From Acidobacteriota bacterium (GTDB taxonomy: Bacteria; Acidobacteriota; Terriglobia; Terriglobales; Acidobacteriaceae), in NCBI GenBank assembly GCA_023410055.1, contig JAEYQK010000099.1, forward strand, positions 1 to 63,639: DNA of 63,639 nt, in the 5' to 3' direction. The notes beneath the pieces are model-generated. The model worked only from the letters and a program-made list of their open reading frames with translations, ran no database searches and was not told the origin of the DNA. Numbering within the stretch: the stretch's first letter is position 1; each line of letters opens with the position of its first letter. Shown here in pieces: positions 17,846-26,363 of this stretch. A program made the position numbers and the translations under genes.

Positions 17846-17941
17846 ATGACATGTAACGGGCGATGCAAGAGACACTGGCAAATTCGCAAGTCCTCCGTTC
17901 CATTCTGTTGGTGGACGATGATGTTGAGCTTTGTTCGCTGA
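17846..17941 (+). other. Possible 31-codon leader ORF overlapping the response-regulator start
   Basis: An ATG at 17846 has the best Shine-Dalgarno here (TTTTGGAG, five bases upstream) and opens an out-of-frame 31-codon ORF, rich in Cys, Trp and basic residues, that overlaps the first 79 bases of the response-regulator gene. The regulator's own ATG at 17863 lacks a good ribosome-binding site. This may be a coupled leader or a chance arrangement. Confidence 0.3.
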
Positions 17942-18576
17942 TGACGGACTTTTTCGCGCAGAACGGATTTGCGCTCAAGACCGTGCACGATGGGCGGACG
18001 GGATTGAAGCAGGCGATAGAAGGTCATTTCGATCTCGTGATTCTCGATGTAATGTTGCCCGTACTGGATGGTTTCGAGGTGTTACATCAGCTGCGAAAGC
18101 GAAGCAATATCCCGGTCATCATGCTGACCGCGCGTACGCAGAAATCGGATCGCATTGCCGGCCTGGATGCGGGTGCGGACGACTATCTCCCCAAACCCTT
18201 CGGCCCGGATGAGTTAATTTCGAGAATTCGCGCAGTGCTGCGTCGCACAGGAATGGCCGCAGGGAAGGTAGCAGTACTCGAAGCCGGCGGAGTCCGCATC
18301 GACTCCCAATCCGGATCTGCTTGGTGGCAGAATCAGCAGTTGGACCTAACGGCTGTTGAGTTTGACATTCTGGAGTTCCTGGTGCGTTCAGCCGGACGGG
18401 TAGTAGCGCGCGACGAACTGACGGCCATGCTCTATCAGCGCGAATCGACTCCCTATGAACGCACGCTCGATGTACATGTAAGCCACCTGCGGACCAAGCT
18501 CAACGACAGCAGGCACACCCTGATTCGTACCGTCCGCGGCTCTGGATACGTTTTCTCAAGCGGAGGGGAATCATGA
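17863..18576 (+). CDS. OmpR/CpxR-family response regulator
   Basis: A 237-residue two-component regulator. The receiver domain (about 13-125) has the acidic pocket DDD at 18-20, phospho-acceptor Asp62 in ILDVMLP, Thr in MLTAR and Lys in PKPF. The C-terminal winged-helix DNA-binding domain (about 140-235) ends in the OmpR-type RTVRGSGY segment. The ATG at 17863 is the only in-frame ATG before an upstream TAA at 17854; its ribosome-binding site is poor (see 17846). It overlaps the kinase gene by four bases (ATGA) and is divergent from the macA-like gene, so it probably controls the exporter, as Cpx-type systems do for envelope stress genes. Confidence 0.95.
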   Translation: MQETLANSQVLRSILLVDDDVELCSLMTDFFAQNGFALKTVHDGRTGLKQAIEGHFDLVILDVMLPVLDGFEVLHQLRKRSNIPVIMLTARTQKSDRIAGLDAGADDYLPKPFGPDELISRIRAVLRRTGMAAGKVAVLEAGGVRIDSQSGSAWWQNQQLDLTAVEFDILEFLVRSAGRVVARDELTAMLYQRESTPYERTLDVHVSHLRTKLNDSRHTLIRTVRGSGYVFSSGGES

Positions 18577-19907
18577 TCCGACGCTCCGTGACCGTCAAGA
18601 TTCTTGCCTGGTGCCTGGTTGCGCTGGTGATTTCGCTGGCGGGCTTCTTCATCGTTACAGCCTCCAGGATGCATCATCTGGCACCGTTTTTCTTCAGCGT
18701 CAACTCAATGCAGAGAGACGACGCCATTGTTGCTTACGAGCGTGGTGGGCCCCAGGCATTGGAACTCTACCTTGAGCACCTAGCGCAATATCTCTCCGTG
18801 CGGTGTTTTCTGACGGATAGTCACGGGAGGGATCTCGTGACGGGAGAAGATCGCACAGCGCTGCTCGCGCGTGGAAACCGCCGCTCCCGTGGAGAGGAGA
18901 TGGTGATCGTCACCAGATCACTCGATGGCCGCTATCGATTCATCGTTAAGACACAGCCGCCACGAGAGAGCATGTGGAGCTTCGTTCCTTTCTATCTGCT
19001 GGTTCCGCTTGCCGTCGGGCTGCTGGGATGGTTGCTGGCAGTCAACATCGCTTCGCCGTTGAGAAAGATGGCCCACGTTGTTGATCGATTCGGTCGAGGC
19101 GATCTCTCTGCGCGCGTAAATTTGCGGCGCCGTGACGAGATTGGTGGACTAGCCCGCGCTTTTGACCAGATGGCAGAGAGAACGCAAACCCTGCTCACTG
19201 CCGAGCGGCGGTTGTTGCAGGACATCTCGCACGAACTACGGTCGCCGCTGACCCGCATTAGCTTTGCCGCCGCACTTACGCGGACGGCGGGGAATCGCGA
19301 TGCCGCCGTAGATCGGTTGGAAAAGGAAGTGGGGCGCCTCTCCGAGTTGGTGGATGCCCTTTTGCAGGTTACGCGGGCCGAAGGCGATCCGGACGCAAGA
19401 GTGAGCGAGAGAGTATGGCTGAACGAATTGCTTGCGGAGATCGTCGCGGACTCGGAAATGGAATCGGGGGCGAGGAACTGCACGATCACCCTGAACAATC
19501 CTGCCATTGTCTACGTTCAGGGTGACTACGGGCTATTGCGGCGCGCCATCGACAACGTTTTGCGGAATGCGATCCGCTTCGCTCCGGAGTATTCGAACAT
19601 CGATGTGAGGCTCGAAATGACCGGAGAGATGGCGAACGTTTCCATTCGCGATTGCGGACCGGGCGTTCCCGAAGAAGCTCTGCCGAAATTGTTCCAGCCG
19701 TTCTTCCGGGTCGACGAGAATCGCGACAGTTCTACAGGCGGAACTGGCTTGGGGCTGGCCATTGCTCAGCGTGCAATGGCCCTGCATGGCGGCAGTATTG
19801 CCGCAAGAAACGCGAACCCCGGACTGCTGGTTACAATCTCCTTGCCCGCGTCAGACGCAAAGCAGTCTGAAGACCGCATGCCGAAACCCGTGGGAGATAG
19901 GGCGTAA
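18573..19907 (+). CDS. Sensor histidine kinase, CpxA-like
   Basis: A 444-residue membrane sensor kinase: membrane helix 1 at about 8-30, a periplasmic sensor region of about 105 residues, helix 2 at about 139-158, a HAMP domain (158-210), a dimerisation/phosphoacceptor domain with His220 in DISHELRSPL, and an ATPase domain with N-box NVLRNAIRF, G1 DCGPGVP and G2 GTGLGL. It would phosphorylate the regulator encoded just upstream, with which it is translationally coupled. The short sensor region carries no recognisable ligand fold. A strong terminator closes the operon. Confidence 0.95.
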   Translation: MIRRSVTVKILAWCLVALVISLAGFFIVTASRMHHLAPFFFSVNSMQRDDAIVAYERGGPQALELYLEHLAQYLSVRCFLTDSHGRDLVTGEDRTALLARGNRRSRGEEMVIVTRSLDGRYRFIVKTQPPRESMWSFVPFYLLVPLAVGLLGWLLAVNIASPLRKMAHVVDRFGRGDLSARVNLRRRDEIGGLARAFDQMAERTQTLLTAERRLLQDISHELRSPLTRISFAAALTRTAGNRDAAVDRLEKEVGRLSELVDALLQVTRAEGDPDARVSERVWLNELLAEIVADSEMESGARNCTITLNNPAIVYVQGDYGLLRRAIDNVLRNAIRFAPEYSNIDVRLEMTGEMANVSIRDCGPGVPEEALPKLFQPFFRVDENRDSSTGGTGLGLAIAQRAMALHGGSIAARNANPGLLVTISLPASDAKQSEDRMPKPVGDRA

Positions 19908-19934
19908 GCCAAACGTATATTGCGTTTCCAGGAA

Positions 19935-19967
19935 CAGAGCCCCTTGCAATGAGGGGCTCTGTTTTTT
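19935..19967 (+). terminator. Rho-independent terminator of the two-component operon
   Basis: 10-bp perfect stem CAGAGCCCCT / AGGGGCTCTG, loop TGCAATG or slightly smaller, then TTTTTT, 27 bases after the kinase stop. Confidence 0.93.
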
Positions 19968-20081
19968 GGCGGTATTGTGACTTAAGATGTGTGCATCCTT
20001 TGTGATTCAATTCCCGGGTGACCGCACCATGCGGCTGAGTTGCTTGTGTTCCGTTTTGCGGTGACCACCTGAAGGCACAAC

Positions 20082-22583
20082 ATGCAGATGAGATCACTTG
20101 CGGCCTGCTGTATCCTGCTGTTCGCTACATTCGCTTTTGCTACTCCGGCAGTGGAGATTACAGCCGAATCGACCAATGACTCTCGGTCAATGGTGCTGGT
20201 CAATGAGTTCGGGACTGTCGCGATTGCGGTCGATTCCAACGATTATCCGGTAGTGACGCTAGCAGCCAACTTCTTCGCGGACGATGTCAAACGCGTGACT
20301 GGCAAGCGCCCCGAAGTGACCGACAAACCCCGCCTGGAGCAGTTGGTCATTGTGGGGACTCTCGGGCATAGCTCGCTGGTCGACCAGTTGGTCAGTAGCG
20401 GAAAGCTGAAGGAGATCGACAAGGTTAAAGGGCGTTGGGAGGCAACTCTTTCCCAGGTCGTAGAGAAGCCCTTTCCAGGCGTTAAGCGTGCTCTTGTCAT
20501 TGTCGGAAGCGACCGTCGCGGAACCGCGTATGGGTTGATGCAGCTGTCGGAGAAGATCGGTGTATCGCCCTGGTACTGGTGGGCTGATGTGCCGGTGCAA
20601 CGTCGCGATACGCTGGCTGTGAGGATTACATCACCCCAGGTTGAAATGCCGCAGGTTAAGTACCGAGGCATCTTCATCAACGACGAGGACTGGGGGCTTA
20701 TTCCGTGGGTGAAGAACACGTTCGATCCGGAATTCAAGAACATTGGACCCAAGACTTACGAGAAAGTTTTCGAACTCATGCTGCGCCTGCGCCTGAATTA
20801 CATCTGGCCAGCCATGCACGAAGTCTCCGTTGAATTTGGCTCTGTTCCGGAGAACGTGAAGCTTGCCGATAAGTACGCAATCGTTGCGGGTTCATCGCAT
20901 TGCGAACCGATGCTCTTCAACAATATTCATTGGGATGAAAAGTCGAAAGGCAAATGGGACTACGCCATCAACCGTGATGCTGTGCACTCAATCTGGGAGG
21001 AGACGGTGAAGCAGCGGGCGAATGCGGAAGCGGTCTGGACCCTTGGTATTCGAGGCATTCATGATCGACCCATGCAGGGGCCTCAGGACATTCCGACCCG
21101 GATCAATACGGTCACCGAAGTTATTAAGGATCAGCGAGCATTGCTCGACCAGAACGTAACGAAGCAGTGGGGACCAGTGGTACAGGATTTCGTGCCGTAC
21201 AAGGAGGTGTTGCCGATTTACGATGGCGGATTGAAAGTGCCGCCCGATGTGACTCTCGTTTGGGTAGACGACAACTTCGGTTACCTGAGGCGCCTCAGTG
21301 CACCGGAAGAACGAAAGCGTCCCGGCGGATCGGGCGTTTACTGGCACATGTCTTACTACGGTGGTCCGCACTCCTACACCTGGATCAATACCACGCCTCC
21401 CGCCCTGGCTTGGGAGGAGCTGCATAAGGCTTGGGAAAACGAAGCCCGCACCCTTTGGATGCTCAACGTCGGCGATATCAAGCCGATGGAAATTGGAGTC
21501 GATTACTTCTCGCGATTCGCCTGGAACCCTGACGCGTTGGGGCCGGATTCTCAGCCTGTGTTCCTGCGGGAGTTCGCGGCCAAGAACTTCGGCGAAAAAT
21601 CGGCACCCGCAATAGCGGCTCTCCTCGCGGACTTCTATCGACTGGGAACTATCCGCAAACCTGAATTGATGAACCGAGCTTGGGCGCTTTCCCTGACTCC
21701 AGAGATTGCAGAGCAATTAGGTCGCGATTACGAGAGCCTTCTGAAACACGATGCGGCGATTGCCGCCAGTCTCACACCCGCCGTCCGCGATGCCTACACG
21801 GAGACCGTCGGATTTCCGGCACGGGTCGTTGCTGCGTCGGGTTTGATCTTTTTGGCGGATCGCAAGATTCAGAACGGCGTCGATGTAGCTGCGAACGAGC
21901 GCGAGATTGTTCGCTTGCGCGACTATCTCACGTCGCAGGTGGAGGACTACAATATCCGTCTCGCAGGCGGCAAATGGAAGGGCATGATGCCAGGTATTGT
22001 GACCGGAGAAGATTTAATGGCATGGAACAGCCAGGTTCGTTGGCCGTGGGGCGAGAAACCGGCGGCAGACCAAGCCACTTCGGGTGCTAAAGCTTTTACT
22101 CAGCCGCAGACAAATCAGCGTTGGCGGGATGCGGCTTCGGCGGATCGGCGTTCAAATCAGGCGACAGCATCCTGGCGCGTCATTGATGGCCTGGGCGCGA
22201 CTGGGAGGGCAACGGCAGTTTTGCCGGCTAGCTTGCAGTCGTCATGGAGCGACAATCTGGGCAATGCTCCATATCTCGAGTTTGATTTCCAGGCGCAGGG
22301 TGGGAATGGCGAGGCATTCATAGACTTTCTGCCGAGCTTCCGGGTCTATCCGGGAATGAAGCTACGTGTTGCTATCAGCGTAGACGGCCAGACGCCGACA
22401 CTGTTTGAGGTGCCCGGTTCAAGCGGTGCCGAAGACGAGAACGGAACGATACGGCAGGCTGCGGTTCAGGACAATTACGCGCGGCTTCGCGTCCCACTGC
22501 CCGATATGAAGTCAGGTAAACATACGTTCCGGATCAGTGCCGTCGATCCCGGAGCTGTGATCGATAGAGTGTCTCTTCCGTAA
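20082..22583 (+). CDS. Exported GH115 xylan alpha-1,2-glucuronidase
   Basis: An 833-residue family GH115 enzyme with a signal peptide (1-20). The N-terminal domain (about 40-190) resembles the GH67/GH115 auxiliary fold; the catalytic barrel follows with family segments GSSHCEPML, NNIHWDE and GIRGIHDRPMQG (about 265-330) and VWVDDNFGY near 390. The C-terminal part includes a beta-sandwich (about 690-833). GH115 enzymes cleave 4-O-methyl-glucuronic acid from internal xylose residues of xylan, unlike GH67 enzymes that need terminal positions. ATG at 20082 has GAAGG six bases upstream. It is monocistronic: a terminator precedes it and a hairpin separates it from the convergent gene at 22638. Confidence 0.93.
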   Translation: MQMRSLAACCILLFATFAFATPAVEITAESTNDSRSMVLVNEFGTVAIAVDSNDYPVVTLAANFFADDVKRVTGKRPEVTDKPRLEQLVIVGTLGHSSLVDQLVSSGKLKEIDKVKGRWEATLSQVVEKPFPGVKRALVIVGSDRRGTAYGLMQLSEKIGVSPWYWWADVPVQRRDTLAVRITSPQVEMPQVKYRGIFINDEDWGLIPWVKNTFDPEFKNIGPKTYEKVFELMLRLRLNYIWPAMHEVSVEFGSVPENVKLADKYAIVAGSSHCEPMLFNNIHWDEKSKGKWDYAINRDAVHSIWEETVKQRANAEAVWTLGIRGIHDRPMQGPQDIPTRINTVTEVIKDQRALLDQNVTKQWGPVVQDFVPYKEVLPIYDGGLKVPPDVTLVWVDDNFGYLRRLSAPEERKRPGGSGVYWHMSYYGGPHSYTWINTTPPALAWEELHKAWENEARTLWMLNVGDIKPMEIGVDYFSRFAWNPDALGPDSQPVFLREFAAKNFGEKSAPAIAALLADFYRLGTIRKPELMNRAWALSLTPEIAEQLGRDYESLLKHDAAIAASLTPAVRDAYTETVGFPARVVAASGLIFLADRKIQNGVDVAANEREIVRLRDYLTSQVEDYNIRLAGGKWKGMMPGIVTGEDLMAWNSQVRWPWGEKPAADQATSGAKAFTQPQTNQRWRDAASADRRSNQATASWRVIDGLGATGRATAVLPASLQSSWSDNLGNAPYLEFDFQAQGGNGEAFIDFLPSFRVYPGMKLRVAISVDGQTPTLFEVPGSSGAEDENGTIRQAAVQDNYARLRVPLPDMKSGKHTFRISAVDPGAVIDRVSLP

Positions 22584-22602
22584 ATTCGAAACTTCGCAGG
22601 CG

Positions 22603-22627
22603 GCGCGGGGGAGTGATATCCCCGCGC
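22603..22627. terminator. Hairpin between convergent genes
   Basis: Perfect 8-bp GC stem GCGCGGGG / CCCCGCGC around a nine-base loop, 20 bases after the GH115 stop and 11 before the end of the minus-strand gene. No strong T-run; probably a shared transcription end. Confidence 0.5.
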
Positions 22628-22637
22628 TGTCTGCTTG

Positions 22638-23225
22638 CTATGCGAGATGTATGTGGAAGCGGCACATGCCGTCGCCGCGTCTTGCGGACTTCACGAGATC
22701 AACCTTCAGGGGCTTGCCCGCAACAGTTGAGAAGATTGCCTTCAGAGAACCGGCCGAACAATGGCAGCGCATGTCGTCCTTCTTTGGCGGGCGAAGATGG
22801 CTGACGGCGCACGGGCAGCCGTTCGGGTCCTTGATTCGGTAGGTGACTTCGATGATGTTGCCTTTGCGCTTCACGCTTTCTGGATCACGCACCCAGCGGT
22901 CACGGTAGATCTCGATCAGCTTGTCCATATCGTTGCCCGCTTCCTTGGTGATGAACTCCTTGAAGCGGTGATAGCAGGCGGCGCCGCAGGCGTCCATGAG
23001 TTTGACCCACGTGGCCTCGTCCAACTCTTTCTCCATTGCGGCAAGAAGATCACCCGACCAGTTGGCAACGAATTGATACTGCTGATGTATTTTCTGGTCC
23101 TCCTGTTCGGCTGCGGTGGGATTATCTTTTGCCATCGCGGCACAACAGGTCGGAGCGCCGCCCAGCACAACCAGACTTCCCGCGGCACACTGCAACGACT
23201 TCTTTAGGAACTCTTTTCTATCCAT
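22638..23225 (-). CDS. Cysteine-rich exported protein of unknown function
   Basis: A 195-residue protein with an N-terminal export signal (DRKEFLKKS then a hydrophobic stretch, Cys around 27-28). The mature part is helical, then contains ordered cysteines in DACGAACYHRF (about 80), NGCPCAVSHL (about 135), MRCHCSAGSL (about 152) and MCRFHIHL at the C-terminus. The spacing suggests a metal- or Fe-S-binding or disulfide-rich fold; the final segment recalls the G-x-C-x-F-x-I end of V4R-type domains, but I cannot assign a family. GGGAGC lies seven bases before the ATG. It is flanked by GH115 and a Tat-exported putative glycosidase, without clear functional link. Confidence 0.75.
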   Translation of the reverse strand: MDRKEFLKKSLQCAAGSLVVLGGAPTCCAAMAKDNPTAAEQEDQKIHQQYQFVANWSGDLLAAMEKELDEATWVKLMDACGAACYHRFKEFITKEAGNDMDKLIEIYRDRWVRDPESVKRKGNIIEVTYRIKDPNGCPCAVSHLRPPKKDDMRCHCSAGSLKAIFSTVAGKPLKVDLVKSARRGDGMCRFHIHLA

Positions 23226-23363
23226 GTCAAAGCTCCCGTTCTCCAGCGGGACTCCGCTGATTGATCAGCAGAATCTTACGACAAGAAATCTTTCGATAAT
23301 AGCGTCTACCGTTAAATGGGCGTAATGCCCGACAAAACGTCTGTCGTCCCTAGTTACCTAAGC

Positions 23364-26051
23364 CTATCCTCTCCTCACCACAAAATACGGCTGCTCTGTT
23401 CGCTGCTCACCGAAGCCGGGGTAGAGTGTGGCCGTATTGGGAGACTTGCGCACCTCGAAGTAGTACTGAAGCGCGTACGGAGTATCCGTGTACTCGGCGG
23501 GAATGGCGGTGCGCCAGACACTTTCGTTGGACTGCATGGGTACTGTTTGCCAGCGTTCTGCCTGATTCACGCGACGATAGTGCAGTAGCACAGAGGCGTA
23601 GCGCTTGTCGGCTGCGAACTCTAGAGACAGCGGAGTTCCAGGCTGAAAGTTACTCGTGGGAGTGTGGCGTCCGGCGACGACAGGCCTTTGCGGTTGACCG
23701 AGAGCTTCGGTGATCGCGCGAGGGATTGATCCGTCTTTCTGTGCGGGCTTGGCCGATTCCAGCTTTGCCGCGATGGCGGCGATATCGGCGTCGATGTCCG
23801 GCAGGCGGTCGGCCCAGTGTCCGTGCAATTGCGGTTGTTCGCCAACCGTGATGTCGGACATGTACACGTCTTTGGTGCGCGCGACGATTGCGGCCCAGGC
23901 TTCACGGGCGGAGCGATATGCTTTCACGCTCTGTTCGAGCGCGGCGCGGTCACCGGTCTGCTCGAATATGCGGTACAGGACTCCGGCACGGAATTTGGCG
24001 GCGAAGAAGCGTCCCAGGTCGGCGGCGACAGCGATGTCGATGGTTAGCCGTCGATACTCAGGAGTTGCCTTCTTCGTTGCACGAGCTTCGGCCCGCGTCA
24101 GTGAGACAGTTGCTCTGGCAGCGTAATCTTCGAGCCACTGTGCGACTTCGACGGGCGTGTACTTGCCGTTGCGTTCGCCCCTGAGTAGATCGTCGGCGAA
24201 GTCGTTGATGCGATAGAACAGTTGCGGATCGAGCGGGCTGACGTTTCCGAAGACGCGCGGCGAGGGGCTGTCGGTGTAGAGGTCAATCTTGGGTGGCGCA
24301 AGCAGTGAGTGGTTGTAGTACAACTCGGGCCAGAATCCGTTATTGGCGGCGGAGGGCAAGTGTGCAGTTGTAACGGTCGGCAGAATGCGGCTTGAGTTGG
24401 CTAGCGCGGTTTCGAGCTCTGGGGCCGCTGCGCCGAAGTCGCTGCGCATAGCGCGGTGCCAAACGTCGGCGCTGGTATCCGGGTTGTAGAGCAGGCGTCC
24501 CCAAGTGCGATAGGTATAGGCGTACTTCTGCCAGTCCCAGCGCGGATTCAGCGACTTGTCAGCGTAGGCGCAACGGTCGCCTGCGATGCCGGAGCCACGG
24601 CGACCCTTGAACGAAAGCGGCTCCATGATTTCTACGCCATCGCTGCCGCAGAAAGAGAAGGCGCGGGAGTAAGCCGCAGCGGTGAGTGGATCGCCCCAGG
24701 TCAAGAGTCGCTGCGTGCCGGGCCAGACACGGTGGAGTACGCCCCACTTGCGATCTGCGCGCAGCAGGTCGCCGTAACCGTAGCGCAGGAAGCTGCGCGA
24801 ACCGGCGCTGAATTTCATGAGGGCGGATTCGTTCTTGCTTGGGCGCGGCCGCTCCTGCTCGCGGATGTCCGCTTGATGGTACGGCATGCCGAGGTGCTCG
24901 GCCCAGTACTTGGGCGAAATCTTCACCGGCTGTCCCGTGCCGAGTGCGGTGTCGATCATGCCCTGGTCGATGCCCTTGGCGTGCATGTCGATCTCGACTT
25001 TGCGACCGCATGTTGCGACGCCGTCGAACACGGTCTTCCAGAACTGATAGCTGCCCTCGTTGACGCCGCTCTCACCGTGCACGCGGAACGTGATGCCAGT
25101 GATCTGCGGGACAGACTGCAGCAACGTGCGCAAGGCATCGCGGCAGTAGGCTCCGTGAGTCTCGGGCGTGAGTCCTTCGATGGTGTAATTCGCGTTCGGA
25201 CTGTTGTTCCAGCGATAGCCGTGCATCCAGAGGCCGAGCTGAAATTCCATTCCGCGCGCTGCCGTTTGTTCGCCGATGAAGCGCAGCATTTCGAGATTGT
25301 GATCGCGTTCAGCGTCGGGCAGTTGCGGTACGCGCACGTTGTATCCGGCGACGGAAAGCAGGAATGGATAGACGAACAGGAAGTAGGCGTCGGTGACGCT
25401 GGTAAGGAAGTCGTAGCCGAGACCGAAGGAAAGATTGAACCGGTTGAAGCGCTGCGCCGCAATCGTGGAGAGGTACTCGGGCCACATCTCGCGGTCGTTG
25501 TACCAGGGCTTGTCTTCGATGTCGCTGCTGAAAAGCCGGGTGACGCTGCGTACGGTATTGGCTGGACGCTCGATCACGGGCTTGGGGACAGCCAGCGAGG
25601 CGACCGTATTTTCTGAGTGCTGCACACGGTCGGCGAGTTCCAGCAGTGCGTACGATAGTCCGCGTGGGTCATAACCGCAGGCCCACACCGCGTCTTTTGT
25701 CTGGAAGAGCGCGAGCGCTTCGGGCACGGCTGATGTGCGTACGCGAGCGGACTTTAGCGCCACGATGGCGCTGGGCGAGGTCATGCCGGACGCGAAGACT
25801 CGAAGATGCGTGGCAGGAGCCTTGGCGGCGTTCTCGTAAATCGCGGCAGATACTCCGCGTGCCGTCAGCGCTTTTACAAGTTCAGTCGCGGCCCATCGCG
25901 CCGGTGCCGACGACGCCAAGGCGTCTGAGGGATCGACGATGATGGCGACACCCTGCTTGTCGCTCGCTAAGGTTGGTACGCCCGCCGCAGCCGCGACGGT
26001 TGCTCCAGCCGCGGTGCGAAGAAACTGCCTTCGGTTCAGATTGTGAGTCAT
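23364..26051 (-). CDS. Tat-exported GH67/GH115-like putative glycoside hydrolase
   Basis: An 895-residue protein with a twin-arginine signal (NRRQFLRTAAG, cleaved about residue 29). The next 120 residues (IIVDPSDAL through LSYALLELADRV) look like the auxiliary domain found at the N-terminus of GH67, GH115 and GH20 enzymes. A TIM-barrel-like region follows, with FNLSFGLGYDF, GMEFQLGLWMHGYRW, GITFRVHGESGVN and VEIDMHAKGID on successive predicted strands; Glu in HGESG and Asp/His in DMHAKG are candidate active-site residues. The C-terminus ends in a small beta domain. It matches no defined family I recognise; a glucuronidase-like role on xylan is plausible from fold and neighbours. Divergent from the double esterase. 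Confidence 0.7.
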   Translation of the reverse strand: MTHNLNRRQFLRTAAGATVAAAAGVPTLASDKQGVAIIVDPSDALASSAPARWAATELVKALTARGVSAAIYENAAKAPATHLRVFASGMTSPSAIVALKSARVRTSAVPEALALFQTKDAVWACGYDPRGLSYALLELADRVQHSENTVASLAVPKPVIERPANTVRSVTRLFSSDIEDKPWYNDREMWPEYLSTIAAQRFNRFNLSFGLGYDFLTSVTDAYFLFVYPFLLSVAGYNVRVPQLPDAERDHNLEMLRFIGEQTAARGMEFQLGLWMHGYRWNNSPNANYTIEGLTPETHGAYCRDALRTLLQSVPQITGITFRVHGESGVNEGSYQFWKTVFDGVATCGRKVEIDMHAKGIDQGMIDTALGTGQPVKISPKYWAEHLGMPYHQADIREQERPRPSKNESALMKFSAGSRSFLRYGYGDLLRADRKWGVLHRVWPGTQRLLTWGDPLTAAAYSRAFSFCGSDGVEIMEPLSFKGRRGSGIAGDRCAYADKSLNPRWDWQKYAYTYRTWGRLLYNPDTSADVWHRAMRSDFGAAAPELETALANSSRILPTVTTAHLPSAANNGFWPELYYNHSLLAPPKIDLYTDSPSPRVFGNVSPLDPQLFYRINDFADDLLRGERNGKYTPVEVAQWLEDYAARATVSLTRAEARATKKATPEYRRLTIDIAVAADLGRFFAAKFRAGVLYRIFEQTGDRAALEQSVKAYRSAREAWAAIVARTKDVYMSDITVGEQPQLHGHWADRLPDIDADIAAIAAKLESAKPAQKDGSIPRAITEALGQPQRPVVAGRHTPTSNFQPGTPLSLEFAADKRYASVLLHYRRVNQAERWQTVPMQSNESVWRTAIPAEYTDTPYALQYYFEVRKSPNTATLYPGFGEQRTEQPYFVVRRG

Positions 26052-26363
26052 GGCCTTTTTCGCAGCGTACTCCAGCTTGTGACCATTGGCACCAATATTC
26101 TGCCGCGCTCGACAGCTCTTGGTACATTCGCCCGGTAATCTGGTCTTTCGCAGGTCTGAGCTTTAAGATAAGCGCGTCCCGTTGACTGAATGCTGCTGGT
26201 GTCCGCAGAAGAGGTTTCCTCTCTCTGGCATTCTTCAGCGCCCGCTCTGGAGGCGATATGCGTTCGCGCTTCTTGCGAATGCGGCGGTCAACGGGTGCAA
26301 GTCAGGCGTGCTTCACGAGTTCGTTCAAGACTCTCAAGGGAACGAGCACGAAAGGAATCGAAG
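26052..26363. other. 312-bp divergent intergenic region
   Basis: Holds the promoters of the genes at 26051 (minus) and 26364 (plus). One hairpin is visible at 26260-26282 (GCGTTCGC / GCGAATGC, one wobble). I see no palindromic operator of the AGTTA or LacI type. An open frame extends upstream from the esterase start to 26190 but has no ribosome-binding site and is unlike the family. Confidence 0.5.

Noticed and set aside
24456..25616. 386-codon plus-strand ORF
   Set aside because: Antisense to the Tat-exported gene; no ribosome-binding site or motif.
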